NCBI GenBank assembly: GCA_910591455.2
Contig: OU342807.1
Coordinates: 7,177,930 to 7,241,929, forward strand
Length of the DNA stretch: 64,000 nucleotides
Reading direction: 5' to 3'
From: Pholis gunnellus
Taxonomy: Eukaryota; Chordata; Actinopteri; Perciformes; Pholidae
This document shows positions 35,166 through 48,590 of the stretch, piece after piece. Positions within the stretch are counted from its first letter, which is position 1. Every line of letters begins with the position of its first letter. Under the pieces are notes generated by a model. It had not been told where the DNA came from and did not search any database. It saw only the letters and a list, made by a program, of their open reading frames with translations. A program made the translations under genes and the position numbers.

Positions 35166-35835
35166 GGTACACATATGCAAACGTATTCACCACTGTTTGT
35201 AGTTAGTGTACTTTAATAACTATTTGTAACCGTAACACACCAGTGTAATGCTGTGCTGTAACATTAGAATTGTGGTAGATACCAAACATTTACTGTTAAT
35301 AAAAAAGATACAGTGAACACACGAATAGACCAGAACCAACAATGACCAGTAAGCCTATTGCCAAAGACCTCCTTCATTATCATGAACACAGCCACTGTAG
35401 TTCGATGTGTATTATTCCTGCTGAAAATAGTCCCTCACAAAGTAACTATTTATTTCCTTTTGTGTACTATTTGCTCAGCCGTTTTACATTACATGGCCTT
35501 TTGTGAGAGTGTAATTATATTTTGGTTTTAAAGAGTTCTCTCTTTAGAGGAACAACCAGGTCAGGGATGTCACAGAGTCCTGAGAGATGTTCTGTCTCGC
35601 ATGGACACACTTTTTTTTATTAAGTATAACCACGATCATTACAAAACCTTAACCACGTGTTTATTATTGTAACTATGGTGACGGAGCTACCACGGTCTTC
35701 ACCCTCATCCTGTAATAACATACAAGGACTCCTGACTGGGGTCCCTGGGGACCCGGAGAAAACTACTCTAAGAAACAACCAGCAAAGCAAAATGTTAACT
35801 TCTCATAACATTATTAGTAATGAAATTAATGTAAT
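35166..35835 (+). repeat. Block B, first copy, of a locally duplicated sequence
   Basis: About 670 bp, starting GGTACACATATGCAAA and ending GAAATTAATGTAATC, aligns in the same orientation with 39895-40557. Shared landmarks include ACCAGTAAGCCTATTGCC, CATTACAAAACCTTAACCAC and AACATTA. Indels of up to tens of bases separate the copies. It is non-coding. Block A, which flanks the other copy, is absent here. Confidence 0.85.
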
Positions 35836-38277
35836 CTAAAAAAAAAAAAATGTGCATGTTGTGTAATTCAAAATGCATGATGCTTTGCCATGAGGAGCTA
35901 TGGCAAGCGTGAACTCAATAAATATTTCTATTTATTTGTTCTATTTTTTTTTGCATTATGGAGAATTGATTGTTTTTGACTCCCGGGGATCCCAATACAT
36001 TGTTATTTTATAAAATGCACTAATTAAACAGAAATAGAAAGCAATGACAAAGGCATTGTAAACAATCTGCTTGACCTCACAAATCAGTAAAATGATAAAG
36101 CACCTGTGAGATATGACAACTGATATGGGGTCTGTGGGGATTAAGGTTAGAGAGGAACTGAGCCCGTTTTCTTTGGCCCTCCATGGATTCTTGTTGGTGT
36201 ATAATATTACAGATGGTCATTCCAGCAAAACTAAGGTGGCCCCAGGAGCTATAGTAAAGAAAACAATTTAAACAAAATACAAGACAATTAGGACAATATC
36301 TTTACTAATTTGAGAACACATGCAAACTGAGACAACTGAGACAACAGACACAGTTTCAAGGTGAGTCACTTGAGCGGACTTTAATATCTTAATGAGACCC
36401 AGCTGTTATCACATTTTCATCTCCGCTGTTCTTTGTGCACCTCAAAATAAAATGGACTCATGTGTACATAATATCCTGTGCTGGTTGTGTAATATGTGCC
36501 TTTTTTTAGGTGAGGGGAGACACAAACCGTTGTCACGTGAATCCCACATTGATCACTTCAGGGTTGAATGCATGAGCCCATATCTGATTTACCGCATGGG
36601 AACTCAAGCCTAAAGTTATGATGAGGCAGATGCTCTTTACTGAGAATGATCTCAAGACTGCAGGGCTTCACAGAAATCTATACGTGATACGCATCTCCAC
36701 AGTCAGTGAGAGCGTTTTTTGCTTCAAGGTCAGCCGGTCCTCCCATAACACACCACACCCTTTATATTCTGTTTAATAAGACAGAATTAAAGGCAAGCAT
36801 TAAGCAAACAGATGTTTCCACTCAACAACAATAAATCCTAACGGGATACCAGATTAAATAAAGTCTATTTATGAAACGATTTGCACTTATTTTATACTGT
36901 CAATAATCTCTGAAGAGAATCATGGAGAAGCAATGTGCTCCTAAAAAAGATACATTTGACAGCTGGCTGCTTTGATCAAGTGGGACTTTGTGAGAGACTA
37001 AATTTAGCAACACAACTGACTGGTCCGCCAGTTCTCCTCGTCTCACGAGACAAATAAACCGTACATGTGAGTGGAGATGATTTTCTTCATAATTAGCTTG
37101 AAAGTTTGAGGAATCTTAGAGAAAGAAAAGTCTTTGAAAGTATAAAGAGACAAGAACGAGTTGCATTGTTTAAGTCAAGGAGAACTCTTTCCTTTTAAGT
37201 CAAACTGGTGAGTCATTTTGCTAATCAGCAGTGGCTGCACTGAAATGTGTTTTGTGAAATGAGGAAGACGTCCTTGTAAATGTCCATAGCTTTAAAGGAT
37301 TATGTGAAGGAACTCTGAATAGCTGTAGAGGGAAACAACTCAATAGAAAGTGTTGTTATTATGTGTAATACTTTAATTATAATTTCCTGAGTTAACTGTC
37401 TCCTTTATTGGAAAATATGTTTCTTTTATCATGCAGATATGAGCCTTACTGCATCCTCTACAGTTCAGCTCCTACTGGAGAGGCAGCATAGAGGAGTTCA
37501 AGGGCTTTGGTACAAGTTCCACAAACACAGTTACACTAATACTACACTCACATACAGCAATATTTAAATGTGTTCAGCATCAGTTCTGGTTGACTATGTG
37601 AAGCTAGTGAACGCTGATAACAACACCTCTGCCAGTAGGAACACCACAGGTATTCAGTAAGTTGTAGTCCTCAGTAGTCCAGGTTTTAAATTATCATATG
37701 AAAATGGATCTGAGCGGCACCTTCTCTCTATGTTGACTCCATACAGCCTTGTTGAGAAAACCAACTACTTTATTTTCTATAGTTGTATTGGCTAGTTCAA
37801 AAAAGAAACAGTTGAAGGAAAGGGAAATTAAGGAGAGATGTAAAATGATCACCCAAAATGTAATGTATTAAACGAACCATTACTGTTTACAGACCAAATT
37901 GCTTGGGTGGTGTGTAGGGATATGCACAGGCTATGTGCTCAAGCTGAAAAATGTTCGACTCGAGGTCATGTCTTTGGCTCAATGCACTCTGCCTAGAGCA
38001 AACTTGTATGCAAGTGTGCCACATATAAAACTTGCTGCCGCTTTTGTTCTGAAGACTTCTTTAGAGTCTCTGCTTGTACACACTATTACGTTTCGTGACA
38101 AGTGGGACATCCACAGAAGCCTCGTATTTGAATATTCAAGCACACTGGAGACTTCTTAATGCGGCGGATAAAACATTTGGAGCTGCTGGATGGGTAGTCA
38201 GGCACTTTAACAGAGTTGTGTTGCAGAGTTTCCTCACCTACTCAGTTACAGTGTGTGTTATGGCAACTTAACCACCA

Positions 38278-38308
<31 letters not shown>

Positions 38309-39622
38309 CAGTTGGACAGAGGTTGAATGCACAACATCTATCGTTGATAGATGACACTTGGTCGAAAAACGAGGTGCACAAAGTGATCTGTGATCCATCA
38401 CATTCCTCTCGCTCCCTTTTCAAATTCCTCAGATACAGAAACGCCTGTTTCAGGGCCTGAGGCTATCCAACATTTAAACTTTATAAGAGTAATGCTATCA
38501 TAAGCAGACAAGCTGTAAATGTTCCAACATCAAGCACCACACTCAATGGCTCAACTCAGCATTATTGTGTTATCTCTGCATGTGGATGTATAGGTGCACG
38601 GAGGATGCCTTTTTGTGGGATCTATATAACCAACATGTTTTGTAAAATGTCCATTTGATGCTCTTGTAAAATGTCATGAGTAAAAATATCGAATGAAAAA
38701 GTCCTAATTTCAAAGCTCGGGTGATTTCAGATGAGTTTGTAACGTGTCTGGGAACTACAGATGAAAAATAACTCTTTAGCATTTACAGAAATTGTATCGA
38801 TGTCCACTGTTGCTGTCCAATAAGACACAACTTAAATAGACCAACACATTTTGTATCTTAGAAAGGAGCCTAATTTTAGAGCGTTTTCTATTGTAACTGC
38901 GTTACAATATTTATAGTTGTGACAGCAAAACCTCAGACAAGAACAAAAAGATGACTGTATCCAATTACACCAAAGAAAAAAAAACAAACTTGTAGAAACT
39001 TTTATGATGTGACTTCATTTTCACCACTGGCAACGTGATCTTGCAGAAATATGTGAGCTTGTCCTCGACCTAATGAATAACAGACAATCAGTATGGAAAT
39101 TGGGAGGAGCACAACTCTCACATCCTTAAACATGAGCAGTATTCCCACAGACACACGTGCTTGAAAATGCATTCTGCCCCAATTTAATTGGAACCATTTT
39201 TTAAAGATTGAATCAGCAAACATTTGCATGCATATTTAAACCATCTATTATGATATTGTGTTTGCAGTAAAGCAAACAAACAGACATTTGCTGTGTTCAT
39301 TACTCTTGGATTAAAATAATTCACCGCGTTAATGGTGTTTTATCAATATTTATTTGCAAACTAAAGCTTGAGGGCATTACATTTCAAGCATAAACATCAG
39401 AAAGGTCTGGCCCGATATAGGTAACAAGTGGAAAGGTGTTATTTTATATTAACTCTAGTTAGGTAAAGAATGCTCAAAATCTCTCTCAATCAGAGAAGTT
39501 AAGACATCAAAAAAGTCTTAAAAGAGCTTAAAGACTGGATCTGCTAAGCCAAGGTTTAGTTCCCCACCTCTCTTAACCCCTAAATAAAGGGTGTTGTCAC
39601 ACCCTGATTGGCCAAGAGGAGA
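35836..39622. other. Non-coding, no recognised gene
   Basis: Contains a GA microsatellite (38280-38308) and chance ORFs. No exon was recognised. Confidence 0.5.
38280..38308. repeat. (GA)n microsatellite
   Basis: Fourteen uninterrupted AG units. Confidence 0.9.
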
Positions 39623-39886
39623 AATGCACCAAGCTGCTCTCAATTCTTAAATAGGAGCCAGTCCTCACCCCCTGCACAACAAGTGATCTGAATAACCCTC
39701 CAATCAACTCAGGGGAATTATGACATTCAGATAATATGATCAGGGAAAAGGGAAATGAAAGCAAGTACCAAAGAACGAGAGACTGCAGTCTGAATAATAT
39801 TGACCAATCAACTTTGAGTGGGCTTTGATTGCTTGCAGGTAAATAGTCTGTAGGGAGAGCAAAAGAGACAGAATGCGTCGGCTGAA
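39623..39886 (+). repeat. Block A, first copy
   Basis: About 260 bp, from CACCAAGCTGCTCTCAAT to GGCTGAA, nearly identical to 40556-40815. The right two thirds (from CAAGTACCAAAGAACGAG) differ by only a few bases. With block B between the copies, the layout is A-B-A' in direct orientation. Confidence 0.85.
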
Positions 39887-39894
39887 CCCACGTA

Positions 39895-40557
39895 GGTACA
39901 CATATGCAAATGTATTACAGTACTTTAATTACAATATTTGTAACCGTAACACACCAGTGTAATGATGTGCTGTACCAATAGATTTTTGGTAGATACCAAA
40001 CCTTTACTGTTAATAAAAGAATACAAAAGATACAGTGAACACATGAAAAGACCAAAACCAACAATGACCAGTAAGCCTATTGCCAAAGACCTCCTTCATT
40101 ATCATGAACACAGGCACTGTAGTTCGATATGCATTAATCCCCGGCTGAAAATAGTCCCTATCAAATCAACTTTACTTCCTTTTGTGTAATATTTGCTGAG
40201 CCGTTTTATGGCCTTTTGTAAGAATGTAATTATATTTTGGTTTTAAAGAGTTCTCTCTTTAGAGGAACACATGTCCTTTTGGGCTGAGAGGAACAACCAG
40301 GTCAGGGATGTCCTGAGATGTTCTGTGTCACATGGAGACACTTTTTTTCAAGCATGACGACGATCATTACAAAACCTTAACCACGTGTTTCTTATTGTAA
40401 CTATGGTGACGGAGCTACCCCGGTCTTAACCCTCATCCTACAAGGACTCCTGACTGGGGTCCCTGCATGGGGACCCATAGAAAACTACTCTAAGAAACAA
40501 CCAGCAAAGCAAAACGTTAACTTCTCATAACATTATAAGTTATGAAATTAATGTAAT
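39895..40557 (+). repeat. Block B, second copy
   Basis: Matches 35166-35835 in the same orientation and sits precisely between the two block A copies. It has small insertions not present in the first copy, for example a 30-base insert near 40270 around CTTTTGGGCTGAGAG. It has no coding potential beyond chance ORFs. Confidence 0.85.
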
Positions 40558-40815
40558 GCGCCAAGCTGCTCTCAATTTAATTAGGAGCCAGTCCTCACAC
40601 CCTGCACAACAGGTGATCTGAAGAACCCTCCAATCGCCTCAGGGGAATTGTGACATTCACTAAAATGAATGGGGAAAAGGGAAATGAATGCAAGTACCAA
40701 AGAACGAGAGACTGCAGTCTGAATAATATTGACCAATCAACTTTGAGTGGGCTTTGATTGCTTGCAGGTAAATAGTCTGTAGGGAGAGCAAAAGAGACAG
40801 AATGCTTTGGCTGAA
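40556..40815 (+). repeat. Block A', second copy
   Basis: Direct repeat of 39623-39886, starting immediately after block B. Sequence similarity stops at GGCTGAA on the right, where the two copies enter unrelated DNA. Confidence 0.85.
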
Positions 40816-41094
40816 ATGCAATTTAGAACCCATCGGCAATCGTCTGTCAACGATTTATCTTCTCGTTTGTCTTAATTTACAGATATCTGCATATGAATGA
40901 AGCGCTAGCGTAAATTCAGACAGGAAGACTAAACTCTTGCATGCCTAAATGCCTAAGCCCATAGCTTATTTACCATACATCTGCCATCCCTCCTCGTGCA
41001 GGCACACTCATTATTTCCTTGCGTTATTGTTTGGGGCTGTTAATCATGATCAGCTGTATAGATCAGCTGGTCTCTTATACAATCGTAATCCCCG

Positions 41095-41095
<1 letters not shown>

Positions 41096-41131
<36 letters not shown>
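41096..41131. repeat. (TA)n microsatellite
   Basis: Eighteen uninterrupted TA units. Confidence 0.92.
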
Positions 41132-41136
<5 letters not shown>

Positions 41137-41388
41137 GAGAGATGTGGCTTTTAAATCTCCAGCAATATGTTTGTGAATGTGTGATGAATCTGGCAACAGA
41201 GGCAGAAAACGAACGCAACACAACACACGCACGGAAGGGAAACCAGCAGGTTTGAAAACCAGTAGGACCGGCACCCACTGCATGCCCAGTGTACGTGAAT
41301 AGTTAAGTGATATTCGTTTTCAGGCGTTTAAGTCTGGACGGAGATCATCTTGAAAACAATGCTTAAACGCCGTGTGGACGGAGGTCTC

Positions 41389-41454
41389 AGGGAGCCGCAA
41401 CAGAGGGGCCGGAGAGCCGCATGCGGCTCCGGAGCCGCAGGTTGCCGACCCCTG
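41389..41454. mobile_element. hAT-type terminal sequence
   Basis: The segment reads AGAGCCGCATGCGGCTCCGG and then GAGCCGCAGGTTGCCGACCC before CTG. The reverse complement starts CAGGGGTCGGCAACCTGCGG, the typical end of a widespread vertebrate hAT family. The opposite end and a transposase were not found nearby, so this is a remnant or a solo end. Confidence 0.65.
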
Positions 41455-44094
41455 CTCTAGCCAATAGCACAACGACATTGTTAGCCTATCATCTTGCTGC
41501 TGTGTCTCTTCAATATGATTGTCTCTCCACCTTCAGTACGTTCAAGCTGCTGTTATGCAACCCTCCACCTCCCCATCTTTCTATCAACCTCATCAGCCAC
41601 AATCACCACCAGTGTCTGGACTCCACAGGGGGGATTTATATTGTTGCAGCTCAGGGCAATTACAACTCGATCACAAATCTCCTCATTGGGTTCAAGCGCC
41701 AACGAATTTCTGTGTAACTCATTAACGCAGCATCCGTCATAATAAATGTTAATTACTAATCATTCACTTGTCTCTGCTGATTGAAATGCAGATATCTGTA
41801 AATTGGTGCAAGGACATACTAGCACAAGCTGAATACAGATAGTTTAATTACTCATTTTCTTTTGTGTGATATATTTCAAAGTATGCTATACATCAAGTGT
41901 TTTAACACGGTTGTCAATAGACCTAACAATGGAAACACCTCGGCCTCCCCTTCTATTTTAGTATATACACGTTACAACCTGGTTGTGCGTCACTGTTTTA
42001 GTTGATTGTCACACCTAATGCTCATTGTCCTGTTTTCTTACACCAAGGTTTTAAATGTGAACCTAATCAATCACTTCATATGTTCTTGTAAGGTCTGTAA
42101 TTGATTGTGATTAACCACTGAAAAATGTCCCACACTCCTTCCACTTTACCATTAGTGGTTAATTAGCGCTTTGGGCAGTAAACCAACAATAATCTGTTTG
42201 CAGTGTTTTAAGTCCCTCGGCTGTAACTGAAACACATGTGCTCAGTTCGCAGATAATTAGTATTCAGTGCTATATGATGAAATACTGTAACCTTGGTGTC
42301 ATTAAAATAAAGGCAATCAGTGCATCCAAAATATATCAAACAGCAGCACAAATAGTGCTGCATACATACGTGTCATTAACATGGCGCCACATCTCTCAAA
42401 TCTCTCGTCATAGTCATTGGCATTGTCACCCAGTGACTCACTGTTTGCCATCGCTCTCTGCTCGCATCCTCTCTCTCAGCCTAAACTGGCCATCTAAGCT
42501 CCACCAAGGGCTGCTCCGAGAGGCATGATCAATAGGTCACACTCGAGTCAGGCTTTCCCTGTTCCTCCGCCGTCTTCGTGATACTGGCAGATTGACTCAA
42601 AACAGACATACCCATCGCTAGTTCTGGGAGATTTTTCATTGAAGTGGCATATCTGTCTTGATCTGTTCTCGCTTGTGTCTCTGTCCCAGTTTCCACTATA
42701 CCTCCTCCCTCTTCTGTTTTCCTTCCTCGGCTCATTTCAAGTGACACGCCAAGATTGAACGGAGCTTACAAGCGTCATCCTGAAGCTGTTATTTGTCAGT
42801 GCTTTCTATTTTTCTTTGTTGAAATAACTTTTTAAAAGAGGTAAACAGGAGACAGTGTGAGTAATTGAAAAGTGCAAAAATCAATGTCAAGGCCGCAGAA
42901 AAAAAAAAGGAATTACAGAAGTGTAGTTATTGATTAAGAGCATTACTTCTCAGCTCAGTAGTTTTGAGGTACATTGGGCTAGGTTTACCTTTAAGGTTAC
43001 TGTCTATTGCTCTTACTAAGACTAATGAGGGTAGCAGTATAACACATTTATATTTATTTACAATAGAGGCAAAAAGGGTCAAAGCTAAAGTGACCTGAAA
43101 ATAGATGTAAACATACTGAGGCAGTAAATCACATGAGCCAGAATGATGAGAAATGCAAAGATGTGTCAAATAAACAAGAGATATACTACCAGAAAGGTGT
43201 TCTTTCACTTGCTGACACTGTGTGGGAAGATGTATCGCAGCTTGTGCTTGCCATGTTGGATCGGTGCATCTGGCAACAAGCAGGGAACAGTGGGAGCATC
43301 ACAGGCAACTATTTGAGAGGGCTGAGGGAAAAGACGGAAACCATGCTGGAGGAAATTAGCAGAAGGTGTTTATCATGGTTATTGACTGTCTGCAGGGTTA
43401 AAGGAAGAGGTAGGGAATGGTTATGTCAGAGACAAGACAGTTGGAACATTGATACCTGCTCCTCAAAGTAGGTCACAAAATCCTCGGGTGAACGAGAGAG
43501 AGGCAAGGTGGAGGGTGTAAATGTGTCAAAGCAGGAGATTAGATTTGAGAATGGCAGGTTGATTTTTGCGACTGATGGATGAGAAGATGAAGGGGTCATG
43601 GACACGATTCATGTGTCACACTTTGTCTCCGCTGCCTGGAACTTTGTGTGCTTCGACTTTCCTTTTAACTGCCGCGAAGCTCAGACAGTTTGGGAATAAA
43701 CTTGTTTCCTGACAAATCCTCACTCATTTAAAAAAGCTCAATATCAATTTCTTCTCTGTGCTCCGATTCAGGACAGATGGATTCAGGACGTGTCGCGCCC
43801 CAGCTAGCTGTTTCATTTAAGTGATATGTCAAAGTCACAAGTATTGTTCTTGATAAGAATAACTAACCTGGCAACCTCACTGTGACAACAGGGTTGAGAT
43901 GTTCAACACAGCAGTTGTTTTTTCAAGAAATAGCTCCAAAGTGAAACTGCACATAGAACAACAGTATAGGCCTGTTGTATTACTAATCATTTCTGCAAAC
44001 TAGGCTTCTTGTTAGTGATGTGATGTCAGAGCTAAAGTGGACAAAACGTGTCAAAGACCTATTGGCCGTAATTTGATAAAATCGATTCTGGGCA
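41455..44094. other. Non-coding, no recognised gene
   Basis: Several open frames of 60-112 codons exist on both strands. None has a recognisable domain. Confidence 0.5.
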
Positions 44095-44315
44095 ACTGTG
44101 GCGAAGTGGATAGCAGGGCCGTCTTTCAATTAGAGGATTGGCGGTTTGATCCCCGGCTCAGGCTCCAATTATCGCATGTCAATGTGTCCTTGAGCAAGAG
44201 ACTTAAATCCCAAAATTGCTCCTGTAGCTGTGCCTACGGTGTAGAAATATGATTGAATCTGAATTGTAAGTCGCTTTGGATAAAAGCGTCTGCTAAATGA
44301 CTGTTATGTATGTAT
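44095..44315 (+). mobile_element. tRNA-derived SINE
   Basis: It has an RNA polymerase III A box TGGCGAAGTGG (44099-44109) and B box GGTTTGATCCC (44143-44153) at tRNA-like spacing. It ends with the conserved fish SINE tail AAGTCGCTTTGGATAAAAGC and GTCTGCTAAATGAC. It looks full length. It has no protein; it would depend on a partner LINE for movement. Confidence 0.85.
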
Positions 44316-44333
44316 GTTCTATTTCACTTGATC

Positions 44334-44356
44334 TATATATATATATATATATATAT
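44334..44356. repeat. (TA)n microsatellite
   Basis: About eleven TA units shortly after the SINE end. Confidence 0.85.
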
Positions 44357-44645
44357 TACAATGTTTATCAGTGCTTTTGAGCTAATGCTAACATCAGCAT
44401 GCTAACATGCTTGCAGAGACAATGCTAATATGCCGATGTTTAGTAGCCTAGGTATTCACCATTTTAGTTTGCAAAAAAAGAAAACTAGTGAAAAACAAAC
44501 TAGTGCTGTTATTCGATGCAGAAGCTGTAAAATTGGAGTCATTTTATACGTAGTTTTTTTTCCTTCATGCGCCACTGAGCAACTTTCAAAGGAATGAATG
44601 GGACGCTGCCTCCAACACTGTATCCAGTTCTCTGTATACATCCAT
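44357..44645. repeat. Dispersed fish repeat pieces
   Basis: The part with GCTAATGCTAACATCAGCAT and GCTAACATGCTTGC, and a following part with TGTATCCAGTTCTCTGTATA, both resemble abundant teleost repeats. Class and exact ends are unknown. Confidence 0.45.
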
Positions 44646-45603
44646 GGTACATACTGATAGCATGGACTCTATATCTTGATTAGATATATCAATAGCTTCC
44701 TAGAGCTTTTCCCTTCACAAGGGGATCTCATTTAACCTCCTGTGGTTGGCTCTTGAGACACAACTTTGTGGTGCGTGGTGACCTGCAACCCAGGCAAAAA
44801 AATGAATTTATACTGGCTTCCAACTTTTTCATTGATTAAGATAAGATAAGATAATCCTTTTAGTAGTCACGCAGTGGTTGATTAGGATGCATACACGCAC
44901 ACACATGGCCATTTGAAACTCTTTAAGTAGTTTGTCTCATTGTACTCATCAGTGAAGACCTGTCCACCTCCAGCCTGGCTTAGGGAACGACCTGCTTCGA
45001 ATCCCTGAGCTGCATTTCCTTTGTTTCAAAACAGATCATTCTTTGAACTGCACTGATGTCATTTCCCTCAGGAGACCCGATTTTAGCGTGAAAGCACCAC
45101 GAGAAGCAGTGGTTCCCACGCCTCGGACTTTCATTCGCTAATCCTAGTCAGACAGCTTTATATAGCGAGAGTGTGTGCGTCTATTATGCCAGTGTGAATG
45201 TGAGCGTAGGAGGAGGATGGTCCACAGAAAGCTAACCTAGATTATGTTTACTTAATCAAGTGATGTGGGGGCTTAACCATTGAATGTTCTTCATCCAATT
45301 TAGATCTTTATTTCAAGCGTCCATTAATCCCTTAAATGTATAAATCAATAAAAAGGAGAACTTACTTTGATAGACCCTTTTGCAAATTCAAAAAGAAAGT
45401 CTTCTAGTTGGTTGAGAAAATTGGAAAAGTCAGTGACAAAACGGTCATGTTTTTTCTTGAGGTGAGGTGCACATGATTAACCTGCCAGATGGTTTGTTAC
45501 ATAGAACCATCTTAGCCGTTATTGGAAACCGTTTGGAAAAGGGCAGGAACTTTTAACAGATACTTGTTAGCCTTTATTACATCTATTCATTTTCTCTTTT
45601 ACC

Positions 45604-45815
45604 ATTCAATTCAATTACAAATTTGCCTCAGAGGGCTTTACAATCTGTACACATGAGACATCCTCTTGTCCCGGAACCCTCACATCGGAACAGGAAAAAC
45701 TCCCCCAAAAAAACCTTTAACGGGGAGAAAAGAGGAAGAGACCTGAGGGAGAGCAACAGAGGGATCCCTCTCCCAGGATGGACAGAAGTGCAATAGATGT
45801 CATGTGAACAGAGTA
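45604..45815 (+). repeat. Dispersed fish repeat, CAATTCAATT-headed
   Basis: It starts ATTCAATTCAATTACAAATT, followed by GCCTCAGAGGGCTTTACAAT, AGGAAAAACTCCCCCAAAA, CCTCTCCCAGGATGGACAG and AATAGATGTCATGTGAAC. I recognise this as a very common fish repeat. Its first 50 bases match the reverse complement of 51918-51977. Confidence 0.65.
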
Positions 45816-48477
45816 CCACTGTCAACTTTGCCCATCAGCCAAAATCATTTTTAATGTTTCAAATAAAAAATGCACATACGGTGCATGAATGGTAATGTCC
45901 CCATCTGTTTGAAAATATGTGCTTAGTTTGCGTTTTTATGTTTATGGGAGTTCAGGATCTTATCCTCTAAAGTACATAAAACGCTGAAGCAATATGATCA
46001 TAAAAACTACTCATATGCACGGTAACTCTCTGACATGTTGTAATGCTTTCACAACTGAAACACTACATGTAATTTCAAGTCTTTTCATATCAATTGAAAA
46101 CCTGTCAAAAACCGAGCACTTGAAAAATCGCCACGGTGATCACGAAAGCAGCTAATACAGATGTCAATCCAAAGCTGCAGAGCATGAGCTTCTGTTTAAT
46201 CAGTCAGGCACATTTAAAAAAAAAATATTTTCACTACAATTTTCAGAGATGCCGATCAGTTTTAAAATGATTTTCATCTGGATTTTATGTTCCAAGCAAA
46301 TTGTTGTGTCTTTCTTTTTCTACTGTGAGAACATGCTGGTTATCACAGTATTTACAGTAAACTAAATCTTGTTGTGATGAGCAGAGTTTAGGAAACACCT
46401 CTGGAAATTACCTTTGCACATTTGAGATGAAATGGTTGATAGCCAAATATTTTTTCCTGGAACTGAAAATAAAGACAATTACTATCTTAAAAATAGTGTG
46501 AACAAATCATATGAGGGTAAAAAGGAAAGCAAAAAATGATAGACCAATGTCTCCTCCCAGGAAAAAATCAACCTCCACAGAACAGGAATTGTTTCGTGAT
46601 AAATGTACAGCCTCATGGATCCATTTTGTCCAGTCACACACACATTCATAATTTCTTTGTCTATGAGGGAACTTTATTGTATGAATGGGGCTTGAAGCAT
46701 TGTGATGCCCAATTAGTAAGACGCTTCTACATCTGCTTTGGAAAACATGGTTTGAAAAAAACAATGGGACGTTGACGGTAGCTGTAATGAATAAATTCTA
46801 TAGCCTCACCACAGAAAAAGGCATCAACAGAAAGAAAATTAAGGAAAGAGCCAGAACATTGTCAATGAATCATAGTTTCTGATTGAATTTCTTCTGCACA
46901 GTTTGTTCCTATGTACCCTTTTACAGTTGATGTCATGATTGAGCTACGTCAAAACGTGAGCTGGAGGAAAACACAAATCACTTAAGAGTAGTGGGCTAAA
47001 GGTACCCATGAAAAAAAGAGATTTCTTGTTGTCTTGTTGGGTGCCAAAATCGATATTGCATACATTTGAAATGATAAACTGTGATTCTAGGCTACAATTG
47101 TGACACAAGTGTGTGCACAAGTGCAGTTCATGGACATTTATAAAAGTGAGTTGCTCCAGCCCTGTTAAGTGAAAGGCCACTCGAGGCTAATAATGGCCAC
47201 GGCTGAGGTCAGAAAGTAGCGTGCAGATTGGCACAGTGGGGGACGGAAGATTCTGGGTCAGACAGCTGAGGAGGATTAATTCATAATGTGGTGTAAATGG
47301 ATAACAGGAGTTGAGTAGAAGGCAGGGTGGAATAAAGCTCCTAGCTTATGTGTCCTTGCATGAGTGGTAAAATATAAATAGTGTGACAGTAACTGAGGTG
47401 CCGGCTTGTGTCTGTAAGCAAATCCTACTTTGACATTTTTAAGGAATTTGGTTTTCCATGCATGCATTGTGTCCTTTTAGTATTCAGCTAATGTCAAGAT
47501 CAAGCAACTGAGGACACACCCCTGGCAATGTCAATCAAGCCCATGTGAACGGGAGCAGTGGGATGGAGAGTGGAAAGAGGCACGGGACAAGACTGAGCTT
47601 CTCCATGCTTAATGGCCTGATTAATAATAAATCCCTCGTCTAATTATGAAATGGTCAAAGCTAATGAGATTTCTGCCACCTGTTTTCTAATGAGTGTGTT
47701 ACCAATTACAGTCTCTGCCACACAAAGCATCATCTATATATGTATAGATATGAAAGATCTGCGTACGCCATGGTCCTTGAAGGCTGCACAACACAAAACT
47801 TTTTTTGTTTTGCACGTATAGTGTTCCTGCTGCTAATAGTTGTTCAGGGAGGGAAAATAATGAACTTCCTCTATGCGTTTCTCTAAACAACTGCATATCA
47901 GTGCCTACAAACTTGTCTTATTCACTCTGCCTCTGTTTGCAAATTGGAGGGGAGGGTTTGTCATATTTATGGCTGTCCAAACCACTATAGAGACGAGGTG
48001 GACTAAAGCCAAAAAGGTTTTTGTTTGGCGTATTACAACTTACATGTTTATCACGCCCATAAGGCTATACACAATTGGATAAGTAGCGGCTCTAAAATGG
48101 TGACAAACCCCTTAAAATGACTCCTTTTATCTTTTGATCAATTCAGTCCAACACAGTCTCCGCTGGAGAAATGCAGAAGCTCCAGGAAGCTACATGTTAT
48201 GCTCAACTATGTCCCAAATGGAATCATGGTGGAACTTATCTTTATTTAAGTTCTGATTGAGGTGCATACAAAATCAGACAGGCGAATTCAGGTTTCACAG
48301 CTGTAATTAAAGGATGGTGAAATTCAGTTTTTGTTTTTGTCATCAATTCCCATTAAACGATCAACATTAACAATTAATGTTAGGCGTGAGCCTAATCAAA
48401 ATGTCGACTGAGACCTCATGCTCCCTTGGTAGACATTGATTTCAGTTTTGTACAAGCCTTTAAGTTCTCACACCTGG
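45816..48477. other. Non-coding, no recognised feature
   Basis: AT-rich; chance ORFs only. Confidence 0.5.
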
Positions 48478-48590
48478 GGCAGTGATGGCCTAAAGGTTAG
48501 ACGACCGAGCTGGTGACTGGGAGGCTGTCAGAACCCTAACCGCCCCAGCGGAGCTGCTCAGTGGCAAAATTACAACTTCACCGTGTCACA
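48478..48590 (+). mobile_element. Truncated tRNA-derived SINE
   Basis: An A-box-like TGGCCTAAAGG stands at 48486-48496, with a decayed B-box region near 48530-48545. This is followed by GGAGCTGCTCAGTGGCAA, typical of a fish SINE body. Both the B box and the 3' tail are degraded. Confidence 0.5.

Noticed and set aside
39623..40815. CRISPR-like or standard LTR retrotransposon reading of the A-B-A' block
   Set aside because: The repeats are 260 bp and only two in number, which excludes CRISPR. The ends lack TG...CA and no target duplication was found, so a standard LTR is not supported.
43133..43471. 112-codon open frame on the plus strand
   Set aside because: The translation matches no family I know and the region has no other gene signals.
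44099..44153. tRNA gene, suggested by A and B boxes
   Set aside because: The boxes are followed by a SINE body and the conserved SINE tail. There is no complete cloverleaf with a sensible acceptor stem.
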